The position numbers were made by a program, and so were the translations under genes. DNA of 64,000 nucleotides from Pseudomonas fluorescens. GTDB lineage: Bacteria > Pseudomonadota > Gammaproteobacteria > Pseudomonadales > Pseudomonadaceae. Each line of letters starts with the position of its first letter. Positions within the stretch are counted from its first letter, which is position 1. Below, piece by piece: positions 29,894 to 38,600 of the stretch. The stretch is from contig NZ_CABVIX010000002.1 in NCBI RefSeq assembly GCF_902498185.1, positions 434,001 to 498,000 of the forward strand, written 5' to 3'. The notes below the pieces were generated by a model. That model saw only the letters and a list, made by a program, of their open reading frames with translations. It searched no databases and was not told the origin of the DNA.

Positions 29894-31894
29894 ATGAGTT
29901 CTGCTTCCCTGACCAAGACCCCTGCCGAGAGGGTCCGGGTCAACAGCATGGTGTTCTATACCTCCGCGCTGCTGATCCTGTTGTTGACTGCCTTGCTGAT
30001 CGCTGTTCCCGAAACTGCGGGCCGTGTGCTGGGCGCTGCCCAAGCCTGGCTGACGCGCACTTTCGGCTGGTACTACATGGTGGTTATCTGCGCCTACCTG
30101 GTGTTTGTCGTAACCTTGGCTTTTTCCGATTTCGGCAAGCTCAAGCTTGGCGGCAAGGAAGACAGTCCCGACTTCAGCTACGGCGCCTGGGCCGGCATGC
30201 TGTTTTCATCCGGCATCGGCATCTCGCTGTTGTACTTCGGCGCCTCCGAGCCGCTGGATCACTATTACAATCCCCCGGAAGGCACGCCCGCCAGCATGGA
30301 AGCCGCTCGCCACGGGCTTCAGCTCACCTTCCTGCACTGGGGCCTGCACGGCTGGGCCATCTATGCGCTGGTCGGGCTGTCGGTGGCCTACTTCGCCTAC
30401 CGCCACAACCAGCCGCTGGCCTTGCGTTCGGCGCTGTACCCGCTGGTGGGGGAGCGCTGGGTCAAGGGTGGGGCGGGGCATGCCGTCGACATCTTCGGCA
30501 TGTTCGTGACCCTGCTGGGCCTGGTGACCAACCTTGGCATCGGATCGATGCAGGTGTCCTCGGGCCTTGAGTACCTGTTCGGCATGGACCACAGCAAGAC
30601 CAACCTGCTGATGGTGATCCTGGTCATGAGCACCGTGGCCACCATCGCGGCGGTGTCGGGCGTGGAAAACGGCATCCGCCGCCTGTCCAACCTGAACATC
30701 CTGCTGTTCAGCGGCCTGCTGCTGTTCGTGCTGATGTTCGGCCAGACCCTGGACCTGCTCAACGGCTTCGTACAGAACATGGGCGACTACCTCAATGGCA
30801 TCGTGCTCAAGACCTTCGACCTCTACGTGTACGAGGACGGCGCCAAGTCCGAGCGTTGGCTGGGCCTGTGGACCGTGTTCTACTGGGCCTGGTGGATTTC
30901 CTGGGGCCCGTTCGTGGGCATGTTCATCGCGCGTATCTCCAAGGGCCGTACCGTGCGCGAGCTGGTGGCCGGGGTGCTGTTGATCCCGTTGGGCTTCACC
31001 CTGGCCTGGCTGTCGATCTTCGGCAACACGGCGCTGGACCTTGTGATCAACCAGGGCGCGGTGGAACTGGGCAAGACCGCGCTCGAGCAACCCTCGATGT
31101 CGATCTATCAGCTGCTCGAGTACTTCCCGGCGGCCAGGATTGTCGTCGGCGTGGCGGTGTTCGTCGGCTTCGTGTTGTTCCTGACCCCCGCCGATTCTGG
31201 CGCGGTGATGATGGCCAACCTGTCATGCAAAGGCGGCCACGTGGATGAGGATGCCCCGCACTGGCTGCGTATCTTCTGGTCGGCGGTGATTACCCTGGTA
31301 ACCATCGGCTTGCTGTTCGCGGGCAACTTCGAAGCCATGCAGACCATGGTGGTGCTGGCCGGGCTGCCGTTCTCGGTGGTGCTGGTGCTGTTCATGTTCG
31401 GCCTGTACAAGGCCATGAAGCAAGACAGCCAGGCCGAGCAGGAGCGCGCCGAACTGGCCGCCCGTGGCCGCCGCGGCTTCAGCGAACGGCTGACGCAGAG
31501 GGACCTGCAGCCGACCCAGCCGGTGGTGCAGCGTTTCATGGACAAGCATGTCACCCCTGCGCTGAGGGAAGCCGCGGTCCAGTTGCAGACCCTGGGCTTT
31601 GATGTCGAAAGCCGCCTTGGCCAGTCGCGTTCATCGATGGGCTTGCGGGTGATGATGGAGGAGGGCAACCCCTTCGTCTATGAAGTGAGCCTGGACGGCT
31701 ACATGGCCCCGCCGAGCGAAGCGCCCGTTGAAGGCGAGCCCGAAGTACGCCAGCGCTTCTACCGCGCCGAGGTGTACCTGCACGATGGCAGCCAGGAGTA
31801 CGACCTGATGGGCTTCGCGCCGGATCAGATCGTGCGGGACGTGATGGATCAGTTCGAGAGCCATCGGCAGTTGCTGGGGCGTGTGTATAGCTGA
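29894..31894 (+). CDS. betT: High-affinity choline transporter (BCCT family)
   Basis: A proton- or sodium-driven choline importer. The 666 residues have about 12 membrane helices up to about residue 500, including the BCCT-type GMLFSSGIGISLLYFGASEP and the aromatic betaine/choline box near YWAWWISWGPFVGMFIARIS. A hydrophilic C-terminal domain of about 150 residues follows, the osmosensory tail typical of BetT. It is divergent from betIBA and supplies their substrate. Confidence 0.95.
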   Translation: MSSASLTKTPAERVRVNSMVFYTSALLILLLTALLIAVPETAGRVLGAAQAWLTRTFGWYYMVVICAYLVFVVTLAFSDFGKLKLGGKEDSPDFSYGAWAGMLFSSGIGISLLYFGASEPLDHYYNPPEGTPASMEAARHGLQLTFLHWGLHGWAIYALVGLSVAYFAYRHNQPLALRSALYPLVGERWVKGGAGHAVDIFGMFVTLLGLVTNLGIGSMQVSSGLEYLFGMDHSKTNLLMVILVMSTVATIAAVSGVENGIRRLSNLNILLFSGLLLFVLMFGQTLDLLNGFVQNMGDYLNGIVLKTFDLYVYEDGAKSERWLGLWTVFYWAWWISWGPFVGMFIARISKGRTVRELVAGVLLIPLGFTLAWLSIFGNTALDLVINQGAVELGKTALEQPSMSIYQLLEYFPAARIVVGVAVFVGFVLFLTPADSGAVMMANLSCKGGHVDEDAPHWLRIFWSAVITLVTIGLLFAGNFEAMQTMVVLAGLPFSVVLVLFMFGLYKAMKQDSQAEQERAELAARGRRGFSERLTQRDLQPTQPVVQRFMDKHVTPALREAAVQLQTLGFDVESRLGQSRSSMGLRVMMEEGNPFVYEVSLDGYMAPPSEAPVEGEPEVRQRFYRAEVYLHDGSQEYDLMGFAPDQIVRDVMDQFESHRQLLGRVYS

Positions 31895-31914
31895 CAGGTT
31901 GAGTCTCATTGATA

Positions 31915-31930
31915 GTGCTAGGTCTAGCAC
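31915..31930. repeat. Small palindrome downstream of betT
   Basis: GTGCTAG (31915-31921), GT, CTAGCAC (31924-31930): a perfect 7-bp inverted repeat 21 bases after the betT stop. The two-base spacer is too short for an RNA hairpin loop without opening a pair; it could be an operator half of the immunity-gene control region or part of a betT end signal. Confidence 0.5.
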
Positions 31931-31989
31931 TTGACCTCACGCGACCTACCGTTGGCACCCACATCTTCGCAATGGCGAGAAAATTATTG

Positions 31990-32012
31990 TGGAAATAGTT
32001 ATCATTTCTGCT
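31990..32012 (+). promoter_or_regulatory. Fur-box-like sequence upstream of the immunity gene
   Basis: GGAAATAGTTATCATTTCT (about 31992-32010) matches the 19-bp Fur consensus at about 11 positions, including the right-hand ATCATT core, and lies in an AT-rich patch unlike the GC-rich surroundings. No iron gene is adjacent; the next gene is the bacteriocin immunity gene. Confidence 0.35.
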
Positions 32013-32081
32013 ATGCCAGAGGTGTCGCCCAGGTTTTAATCCTCGCCCGACCCTGCAATCATCCCCCCACACACGAAGAAA

Positions 32082-32107
32082 GCGCCGGTCCCGATAGGAA
32101 CCGGCGC
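32082..32107 (-). terminator. Leftward terminator antisense to the immunity leader
   Basis: GCGCCGGT (32082-32089) and ACCGGCGC (32100-32107) pair, with inner CC/GG pairs around a short loop. Leftward, the stem is followed by TTTCTTCG; rightward there is no T-run. It would end transcripts of the bacteriocin gene that run through the immunity gene, about 370 bases past the bacteriocin stop. Confidence 0.6.
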
Positions 32108-32129
32108 CCCCTGTATCGACGAGAACCCG

Positions 32130-32462
32130 ATGGATCGACAGTACTACACCCGCCATCTGCTTATCGGCTGCATCTACCTGATTGCGGTGAGCATTGCCTG
32201 GTCTGCCAGCGGTGACGCTTTTTACGAATCACACTGGCTGGTAGCGGTCATGGTATCTAGCACCCTGCTCTATCCCTGTGCCAGGTACCTAGTACAGGCA
32301 AGTGCTTACCGCGTGACCAGCCCGACATTCTGGACTCGCGGGTTCTTTGTGGAGGATGTGAACAGCCCGGGCCTGCGCGCCTTGTTTTCCTTCCTGTGCA
32401 TGCTGTTCGCCATCCCACTGGGTGTGGCCTACGTGCTGTTCCGGTTGACTCGCAAAGGCTGA
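32130..32462 (+). CDS. Pore-forming bacteriocin immunity protein (colicin E1/pyocin S5 type)
   Basis: An inner-membrane protein of 110 residues that should block pore opening by the cognate bacteriocin. Hydrophobic segments lie at about 9-26, 36-54 and 83-103; YPCARYLVQ and the C-terminal FAIPLGVAYVLFRL resemble the colicin E1 immunity family. It is convergent with the bacteriocin gene with a 14-base gap. Opposite-strand immunity genes are the rule for pore-forming colicins, in contrast to nuclease colicins. Its own promoter lies in 31895-32129. The family call rests on layout plus recalled pattern. Confidence 0.75.
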   Translation: MDRQYYTRHLLIGCIYLIAVSIAWSASGDAFYESHWLVAVMVSSTLLYPCARYLVQASAYRVTSPTFWTRGFFVEDVNSPGLRALFSFLCMLFAIPLGVAYVLFRLTRKG

Positions 32463-32476
32463 TCCGCTCGCTTGGC

Positions 32477-34150
32477 TTACAGGGCCAGGATGAAATCGTT
32501 GAGTTCGGTCACCCGCTCATCCGTTACCAGTGCGCTGGCCACCGCCATCAGTAAGGCGAAGCCCAGTAACCCAAGGGTGGCGCCAGTCATCATGCCGAAT
32601 ACTGCCGCCACTGCCGCCGTAGCTCCCTTGCCTGCCAGAATGGTCTCGGCCTTGATGAAGAAGGGTAACCAGTTTCCAGTCTGCGTGGCTTTCCTGGCTT
32701 CCGTCGCCAGGTCCACGAAGTCCATCACGTTCCCCACCGAGCCGAAGGCTTTGCTCAAACGTGCCAGATCCTTGGACATGCGCTCGTTGTCCAGGGCTTC
32801 GAGGGTATTGGCGATGGCCTGACGGTCCTTGACGCTGAACTTCTTGTCGAGGACGCCCTTGTACTGGTCGAACGCGTTGAGTGCCTGCTGAGCATTGCGG
32901 ATGCGCTTGCCCTGGGCCTTGTCGGCCAGTTCCTTGGCCAAGGCAGAGGCCTTTTCGCCGTACTTGGCCGTCACCTCTTTGTAGAAGTCGGCAGTGAACT
33001 TCAGCGCATCCTTGATCTGGTCGGCATCCGCCGCTCGATCGGCCAAGCCACCGAGAGCCGCCGCCGTTTCATTCAACTGACGCGCCGACTCCTGCTTGAG
33101 TAGCGCATCATGGTAGCTCACCCACTTGCGACCAAGCTTAGTGTTGTTCTGCAGGAACACTAGCTCCTTAAGCGCTTCCAGCTCGGGCTGGCTCAAGGGG
33201 GCATTGATCTTCGGGTTGTTCGCTGGGAATGTGACGGTAATGCCACCACGGCTGTAGGGTGGCGGCGCCACGATTGGTCCGACGGCTGCCAGGTTGGCGG
33301 CCGCCAACTGCTGCATGAGCATTTTGTAGTGGTTCAGCGCCTGGGCGGTCGACATGTTCTCCACCACACCCGCGCTCTTTACTACCTCGGTCTGCAGGAA
33401 TTCTGGCAGCTGCTGGAAATGGATATCCCGTTCCTGGGCGATCAGAGCCAGGCGCTGGTCCTGCTGCTGCACCGTCGGCACCGCCTGTGCGTCAATCTGA
33501 TCACGCTGTTGTGCCAACCCGGCAAGCTTCCCGGCGATAACGCTCACGGCCAGCGACAGCGACTTAGCCTCTAGAGCGGCCTTGTAGACATCGTCGTACA
33601 AAGCCCACAGCTTCACCAGGCCGTCGGGGGTGACTTTCCCGGAATTGAGGAACTCGTGCATCATCTGCGGCGGCAATACCGACATGAGGAAGTACGGGCT
33701 CTGACCGTGCATACCGTACATCTGCGTCACGACGGTAATATACAGGGCCTTCTTCGCCGCGATCAGCTCTACAACAGCCTTCTGCTCGGCCGCCGCCGCC
33801 TGCGCTGGGGCAAGGTTCTGGCCGGCCTTGGCTGCCACTTTCTTCTGTTCCAGCTCACGTTCGGTATCGGCGGTGAGGGTCTTGAAGCGGACTATGTAAG
33901 TCGCGTCAATCTCCTTCTGGTTCGCGATCTGTTCATTCATGAACTCGGCCATGACATTGGGGCCACCGATCTCGTGATGCGTGCTGCCCCTGCCTTCGCC
34001 ACGGCGCGGCCCCTCCTGAAGGCCCCAACCGCCGCTGCTGTCGATGTAGCCACCGCCGCCGCCAGGGCCGTAGGTCTGTCGACGATCCGGAGTGATAATC
34101 AGGGGTTCGAGTACTACAGTGCCCCTAGGAACAAATCCATTTTGTGCCAT
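32477..34150 (-). CDS. Pore-forming S-type bacteriocin (colicin channel domain)
   Basis: A secreted antibacterial protein of 557 residues. Residues 1-70 are disordered and Gly/Pro-rich with a possible TonB-box-like segment VVLEPLIIT (12-20). Residues 71-300 are long helices, as in the receptor-binding and translocation part of pyocins. Residues 381-557 are a colicin channel domain: LKFTADFYKEVTAKYG, then AQGKRIRNAQQAL, then KFSVKDRQAIANTLEAL. A hydrophobic hairpin lies at about 509-543, and the protein ends in LNDFILAL. The closest recalled relative of the channel domain is pyocin S5. Start 34150 is chosen for GGAG eight bases upstream; the ATG at 34204 adds 18 unsupported residues. No lysis gene is adjacent. 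Confidence 0.9.
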   Translation of the reverse strand: MAQNGFVPRGTVVLEPLIITPDRRQTYGPGGGGGYIDSSGGWGLQEGPRRGEGRGSTHHEIGGPNVMAEFMNEQIANQKEIDATYIVRFKTLTADTERELEQKKVAAKAGQNLAPAQAAAAEQKAVVELIAAKKALYITVVTQMYGMHGQSPYFLMSVLPPQMMHEFLNSGKVTPDGLVKLWALYDDVYKAALEAKSLSLAVSVIAGKLAGLAQQRDQIDAQAVPTVQQQDQRLALIAQERDIHFQQLPEFLQTEVVKSAGVVENMSTAQALNHYKMLMQQLAAANLAAVGPIVAPPPYSRGGITVTFPANNPKINAPLSQPELEALKELVFLQNNTKLGRKWVSYHDALLKQESARQLNETAAALGGLADRAADADQIKDALKFTADFYKEVTAKYGEKASALAKELADKAQGKRIRNAQQALNAFDQYKGVLDKKFSVKDRQAIANTLEALDNERMSKDLARLSKAFGSVGNVMDFVDLATEARKATQTGNWLPFFIKAETILAGKGATAAVAAVFGMMTGATLGLLGFALLMAVASALVTDERVTELNDFILAL

Positions 34151-34200
34151 CTGTAAATCTCCTTTGAAATCTGAAAGATGCGCTGACCTGATGCATATCT

Positions 34201-34229
34201 GCAAACGGCATCTGCCAGATGCTGTTTGC
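34201..34229. promoter_or_regulatory. 29-bp near-perfect palindrome upstream of the bacteriocin gene
   Basis: Arms GCAAACGGCATCTG (34201-34214) and CAGATGCTGTTTGC (34216-34229) pair at 13 of 14 positions around one central base, 51-79 bases upstream of the bacteriocin start. It fits an operator, or an RNA hairpin in the leader. No T-run follows. Confidence 0.7.
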
Positions 34230-34242
34230 TTTAGGCATTTGA

Positions 34243-34279
34243 ATGCACTAATGCAATGGCATGGAAATGCATTAATGTA
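34243..34279. promoter_or_regulatory. Tandem 13-bp boxes upstream of the bacteriocin gene
   Basis: ATGCACTAATGCA (34243-34255) and ATGCATTAATGTA (34267-34279) differ at two positions and are spaced 24 bases start to start, roughly two helical turns. Each has dyad symmetry (TGCA...TGCA). They may be activator or repressor sites for the bacteriocin promoter. They do not match the PrtN P-box as I know it. Confidence 0.45.
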
Positions 34280-34324
34280 TCGTCGTGCGAACGATCGTCG
34301 ATCTCTTCTTCGAGACGCATGGTC

Positions 34325-34560
34325 GGGGGGGGGGCGCGCCTGAGCGACCGCCTGCTGCTCGAAGGCGTGCTCTGGGTACGCTGTTCGGGTGCTGCGTCGC
34401 GAGAGATGGAGGGACGCTTTGGCCCGTGGTCAACGTTTTCAGGGCTGGCGAAACCAAGGAGCATTCGAGCAGATGTTCAAGCGCATGCACCTGAGACTGG
34501 TGAGCAAGGCTTGATCGATCTGCAGCGATCATTGTGCGGACCATCTAAGGAGGCGAAATG
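34325..34560 (+). pseudogene. IS5-family transposase N-terminal remnant, frameshifted
   Basis: Three frames together read an IS5-type orfA: LSDRLLLEGVLWVRCSG, REMEGRFGPWST, then after a shift QRFQGWRNQGAFEQMF and KRMHLRL, then after a second shift GLIDLQ. The pattern of charged blocks around GPWST and QRF.WRNQGAFEQ is characteristic. The fragment starts at a run of ten G (34325-34334) and stops at 34560. The catalytic DDE part and the terminal inverted repeats were not found, so it is not mobile. Confidence 0.65.
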
Positions 34561-34583
34561 AGCCCGGCTCTGAACGAAAACTG

Positions 34584-34796
34584 ATGAACAACGCGAATGC
34601 CTGCACCAACCTGATCATGGGGGCGGGATACGCCGGCTATTTCGCCTTCTGTTCAACCTTGTCGGGGTAAATCCCCACTTGGCTGTTCAACCCTTGCGGC
34701 CTTGCTATTACGCTTTCACTTACCTTGTTCATCATGTAGGAGATCGTCAGAATGTTGTGGGGCTCCAAGCATATGCTAGCGACTCAGCCAGCCTAG
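34584..34796 (+). pseudogene. Decayed small membrane-protein gene fragment
   Basis: One frame reads MNNANACTNLIMGAGYAGYF, AFCSTLSG, stop, IPTWLFNPCGLAITLSLTLF, IM, stop, EIVRM to a final stop at 34794-34796. Two in-frame stops (TAA 34668-34670, TAG 34737-34739) interrupt an otherwise coherent two-helix membrane protein. I recall similar small Pseudomonas proteins (GYAG.FA...LP..L followed by ..LLITLSL...) but have no firm family name. Its 3' end overlaps the antisense end of the hipA remnant. Confidence 0.45.
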
Positions 34797-35400
34797 CCAA
34801 ATTGGCTCACCGATTGTCACACCAGCTGCCCTAGCCATCTCTGCGTAGGCAAACTCGATGCCTCCCGTCTCCACCGGCTCGTCCAAAGCTCTGAATTTGA
34901 CGATTCAGTGGGCATAGCACTCAGACAAAGGCCCAAATGCCGATGTCACTTCGGACAATGCAACAATCGCCTTAGGCCGTGCACCGCCTGGCGAACCACC
35001 AGCTAGCCGTAGCTGTTGCAGTACTGTTTGTTTCTCGCCCTCCTGAACCTCGATAGAGGCTTCATAGAGCTGGTATATCTCAACAGGGCCGCTCATCTCC
35101 GTTTTTTTCGCCCTTTGGTTGATACTCAAAGGCTCCCATGGCCCTGTCGCCCATGTAAGCAAGGCGGTCCAGGGCGGTGACTGTGAGACGCGTGCCGTCA
35201 CCGAAGGTGCTATTGAAGAATCTTTCCATGAGCAACATGCCCCAGCCCAGTGGCCAGCCAGCCTTGGTCGTAAGCGAGGTAGATCCCCTCCCGGCAGCTT
35301 TGAAAAGCGCTCCGACCTTCACGCCGTTTTTCAGGACGGTTAGCTCACCGGTGTGCTGGCCGAAGAACCAAGGAGTCCATACAGGGCCTGTCAGATGGAA
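34776..35400 (-). pseudogene. hipA-like toxin kinase gene, decayed
   Basis: Read leftward in shifting frames, HipA-family blocks appear in order: GELTVLKNGVKVGALFK; YDQGWLATG; then, after an apparent internal deletion near 35247, GWGMLLMERFF and LDRLAYMGDRAMGAFEYQP; then, after a frameshift, VLQQLRLAGGSPGGARPKAI. TGA at 34907-34905 replaces the expected Trp before IVKFRA, followed by GGIEFAYAEMARAAG up to a stop at 34778-34776. The catalytic C-terminal half is gone. No hipB is visible. Confidence 0.75.
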
Positions 35401-35411
35401 AATCTAGCGTT

Positions 35412-35433
35412 AAAAGGTCATATATGGCCTTTT
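35412..35433. promoter_or_regulatory. 22-bp near-perfect palindrome between hipA remnant and the large toxin-like gene
   Basis: Arms AAAAGGTCATA and TATGGCCTTTT pair except at one position. It sits 12 bases beyond the readable N-terminus of the hipA remnant and 235 bases upstream of the 1,560-residue gene. It could be the old HipB-type operator, now orphaned, or an operator of the rightward gene. The rest of 35434-35667 shows nothing else I can name. Confidence 0.5.
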
Positions 35434-35667
35434 TCGATTTTGCCCGCGCAAATGTTTTTTCTCCATACCTGAAAACCGCGAATCGCCGGGGCTGCAGCTT
35501 TTTTCCAGCCGGCGCACTCACATACCGGCGCAAACAATGTCCAGCAGACCACTTGGCATTGCTTATTTACCTCAGTCAGCCCAAGTCATGTGCCTATCGT
35601 CGCCCCCCATGGGACGAGCCGCCTTCCTGACCTCGTCCCCTTTCGACCGGCACGGAGACGTTGTTTC

Positions 35668-38600
35668 ATGACCCCTGCAATGCCTGATTTCAAACACGCC
35701 GTGGCCCTGCAGTTCGCCACCCGTCCTACCCTGCGCCATATCACCGGGCAAAGAGCCTTGCACGTGCTGGTCGCCCGGTACCCTCTGATTGCCACATCCT
35801 ATCCGAACCTCACCAGCGCGGCGCCCCTGCAGTTGATGCGGCCCAACGGGCGGGGCGGCTGGGACGTGGTGCCCTTTGTCGATGTGCTGTTGCAAGCGCT
35901 TTTCAGCGGCAAGGCCCTGGATTTGCGCGACGTCGACGGCCTTGACCACCGCCTCAGCCTGCATCCGCCGCAGCGTTTCGATGCCAGCCAGAGCATTGAC
36001 GCAACGCAGGCCATCGCGCAGGTACGCATCGTTCTTGAACGGCTCAACGACGATTTCAACGACCTTCTGGCATTGCTGCCAGAGCTGTTTCGCCAGGCCT
36101 TGGTGGACTACTGGAGAGCGCTCGGCAGCGCCGGGGTCAGCCGCGACCGATGGTTGCAACAGACCTTGCGTACGGCCTTGCTGCACAATCTCGGCCTGCA
36201 GCGGCTCGATACCCAGCAGCAGGCCTGTATCCGCGGGCTGGTGGCAGGTGGCGCGCAGATGCCGCCGGTGTTTGTGGTCGAGGCGGTTTGCGAACGCGAC
36301 GGGGTGCGCCACACCGAGCGATTACCGAACCTGCTGGTCATGGGCGAATGGGACGAGCGCACGGTGATCCTCTGGTGCGCGCCTTCAAGCGTGGTGCGTG
36401 GCTTCGAGTCGCTCGATGAGTTCGCCGTGGCACTGCAGCAGGAACTGGCCGGGCGGTTGCGCTTTGACTCGATGCACTTCAACCGCTTCGAACTGCAGGG
36501 CGATGCGTTCGCGTACCAGAGCGCAATCCTGCTCGATGACATGCTGATCAAGCTCGACCCTGCAGGTATCGGCGCGCAGGGGAGGTTGCAGGCACAAGAG
36601 CAGGCCTTTGCCGCCTTGAGCGACCTGTCCCAAGCCTTCATCGAGGGTTATGTGGCCAATCCCGGTGCCGAGGGCGCTGCCCTGCCGGCGTGGTTGGAAA
36701 ATGCATCGAGCGACGACTGTTTCGAGTACCAGCGCGCCCTGCTCGACCTGGCGCTGGACCAGGCGGCCTGCGAAGGCGCCAGCGCGCTGGCCGGCATACT
36801 CGACTTGCAGGCGTATACCCGCGAACGCCTGCGCGAGCAGCTGCTCGAGGACCATCCGGACGAGGCCAATTATTTCCCTGATGACCTGCTGCTTACGCTC
36901 ACCACCGCACGTGGCGTGCCAGGGGGTGCAGGGGTGGGTGCCGGGGACGGCGTGGTGCAGCGGCGTACCCTGACGCTCACCGAGTTCGCGATCGGTAACC
37001 TGGCGTCGCTGCAAGGCGCGGTCCTCAGCGCCATCGATCATCGTGAGCAACAGCTGATCATGGATTGGCTGACGCCCGACTACCTGCGCCACCTGGTCGA
37101 AACGGTCAATATTGGCGGCAACTACCCCCGCTATGTGGCCCAGGCGCTCGACGACCCGCTGCGGCCCGAGCGCGTGCGCCGCTTCGCCCGGGAATGGCGC
37201 AGCAGCCTGCTGTTTACCGCGCTCAAGTCCAAAGTAGACGGTGTCCTCAGCGCCGCGGCCTATCACTGCGTTGCCGACTACAGCCGCGGCAGGATCGACG
37301 CGCAGTTGCCCACGACCATGCTCATGCCGTTGGCATTCAGGTCCGAGCAACAGGCCGGCGAAATAGACCCTGTGGCCGGCATGTTCGTGTTGTACTGCGC
37401 CGCACCGCGGCTAACGCTGCTGTATCGCCCGCTTTACAGCGAGCGGCCGATTCTGGAATTTTCCAGCCCCGACGCCATGATGGCGGCGATCCGTGAATCC
37501 GGCGCGCTGCAGCAGAGCATCCTTGACTGGATGACGCCGGGCGCGCGGCGCGTCTACGCCCATGGCGGCTTTGCAGAGCCCCATCTGCTGCGGCCGATAG
37601 ACGATACGCTGCAATCACCCCCGCGCCCCAAGCCTTCCAGCTTCGCCGCACAATTCTGGCACATCGATGCGGATGCCCGACTGTATGCCGCCAATCGGCA
37701 ACTGCTGATCGAGCTGGCCGATCGCGAGTCGTTGTCCAATGCCGAAAGCCGCTGGAGCATCCTCACCCAGGGCGCATGGCTGTTGTTCGATGTGGCGAGC
37801 CTGGTGGTGCGTGGACCTGTGGCCAGCCTTGCGTGGATGGTCCAGGCTATCGCGGCGCTGGACAAGGATCTGCCGGCATTGAGCCATGGCGAGGCTTCGC
37901 AGCGCTTTCATGCGGTGCTGGACCTGCTGCTCAACACCGGCATGGCGTTGTTTCACTTGCACCTGGCGCAGGTGCCCGTTGCTGTCGAGACCTCCACGCT
38001 GGCCGTTGGCGTATCGCCCGTACAGGACTTGCCGCCACCCACCCAAGGCAAGGTGTTCCTGCCAGGGGCGCTCAAGGACCAGCCTGCCCTGCGCGTCGAC
38101 TTTTCCTGGCGCGGCCTGCAGGGGTTCAACCTACTGGACACACAGCAGCGTGCGGCACTGCGCCTGCTGCGCCGCGACGTGTCGCTCAACGACGTGCAGC
38201 CAGAGGCGACGGGGGCTGCGCAGGGTCTGTACCGGGTCGATGGCCGCTATTACGCAAGCCTGGCCGGCGACGTCTATCATGTCGAGCTGGGCGAACAAGG
38301 TGCGCGCATCGTACAGGCCGCTGGCATGCCGGGACCTTGGCTGATCCATGAGCATGGGCAGTGGCGGGTCGATGGTGGGCTGCGCCTGCGAGGGGGCGGG
38401 CCCAAGCGCCGGGCCGATGCCATTCGCCAGCAGAATCAGGATGCGTTCGCCGCCCTGCAGCTGGAGGAAGCCTCAGCGGTGCGCGTGCACAACACCCTGG
38501 CCCGTGTGTACGAACTCAGCACCCAGAAATTGCACGACCAGGCCGGGCAACTGGGCAAGCTGCAGACCCTTCGCGAGCGAACCACCAGCCAGGCAGGTGG

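Noticed and set aside
34150..34290. PrtN P-box or LexA box for the bacteriocin gene
   Set aside because: Only one ATTG-N5-GT-like match and no CTGT-N8-ACAG were found; not enough to call either.
34231..34560. Several overlapping open frames of 60-100 codons before the bacteriocin gene
   Set aside because: Their readable parts are fragments of one frameshifted IS5-type transposase; none is a gene on its own.
35424..35630. 68-codon plus-strand frame upstream of the 1,560-residue gene
   Set aside because: It starts inside the palindrome region without a ribosome site and shows no recognisable pattern.
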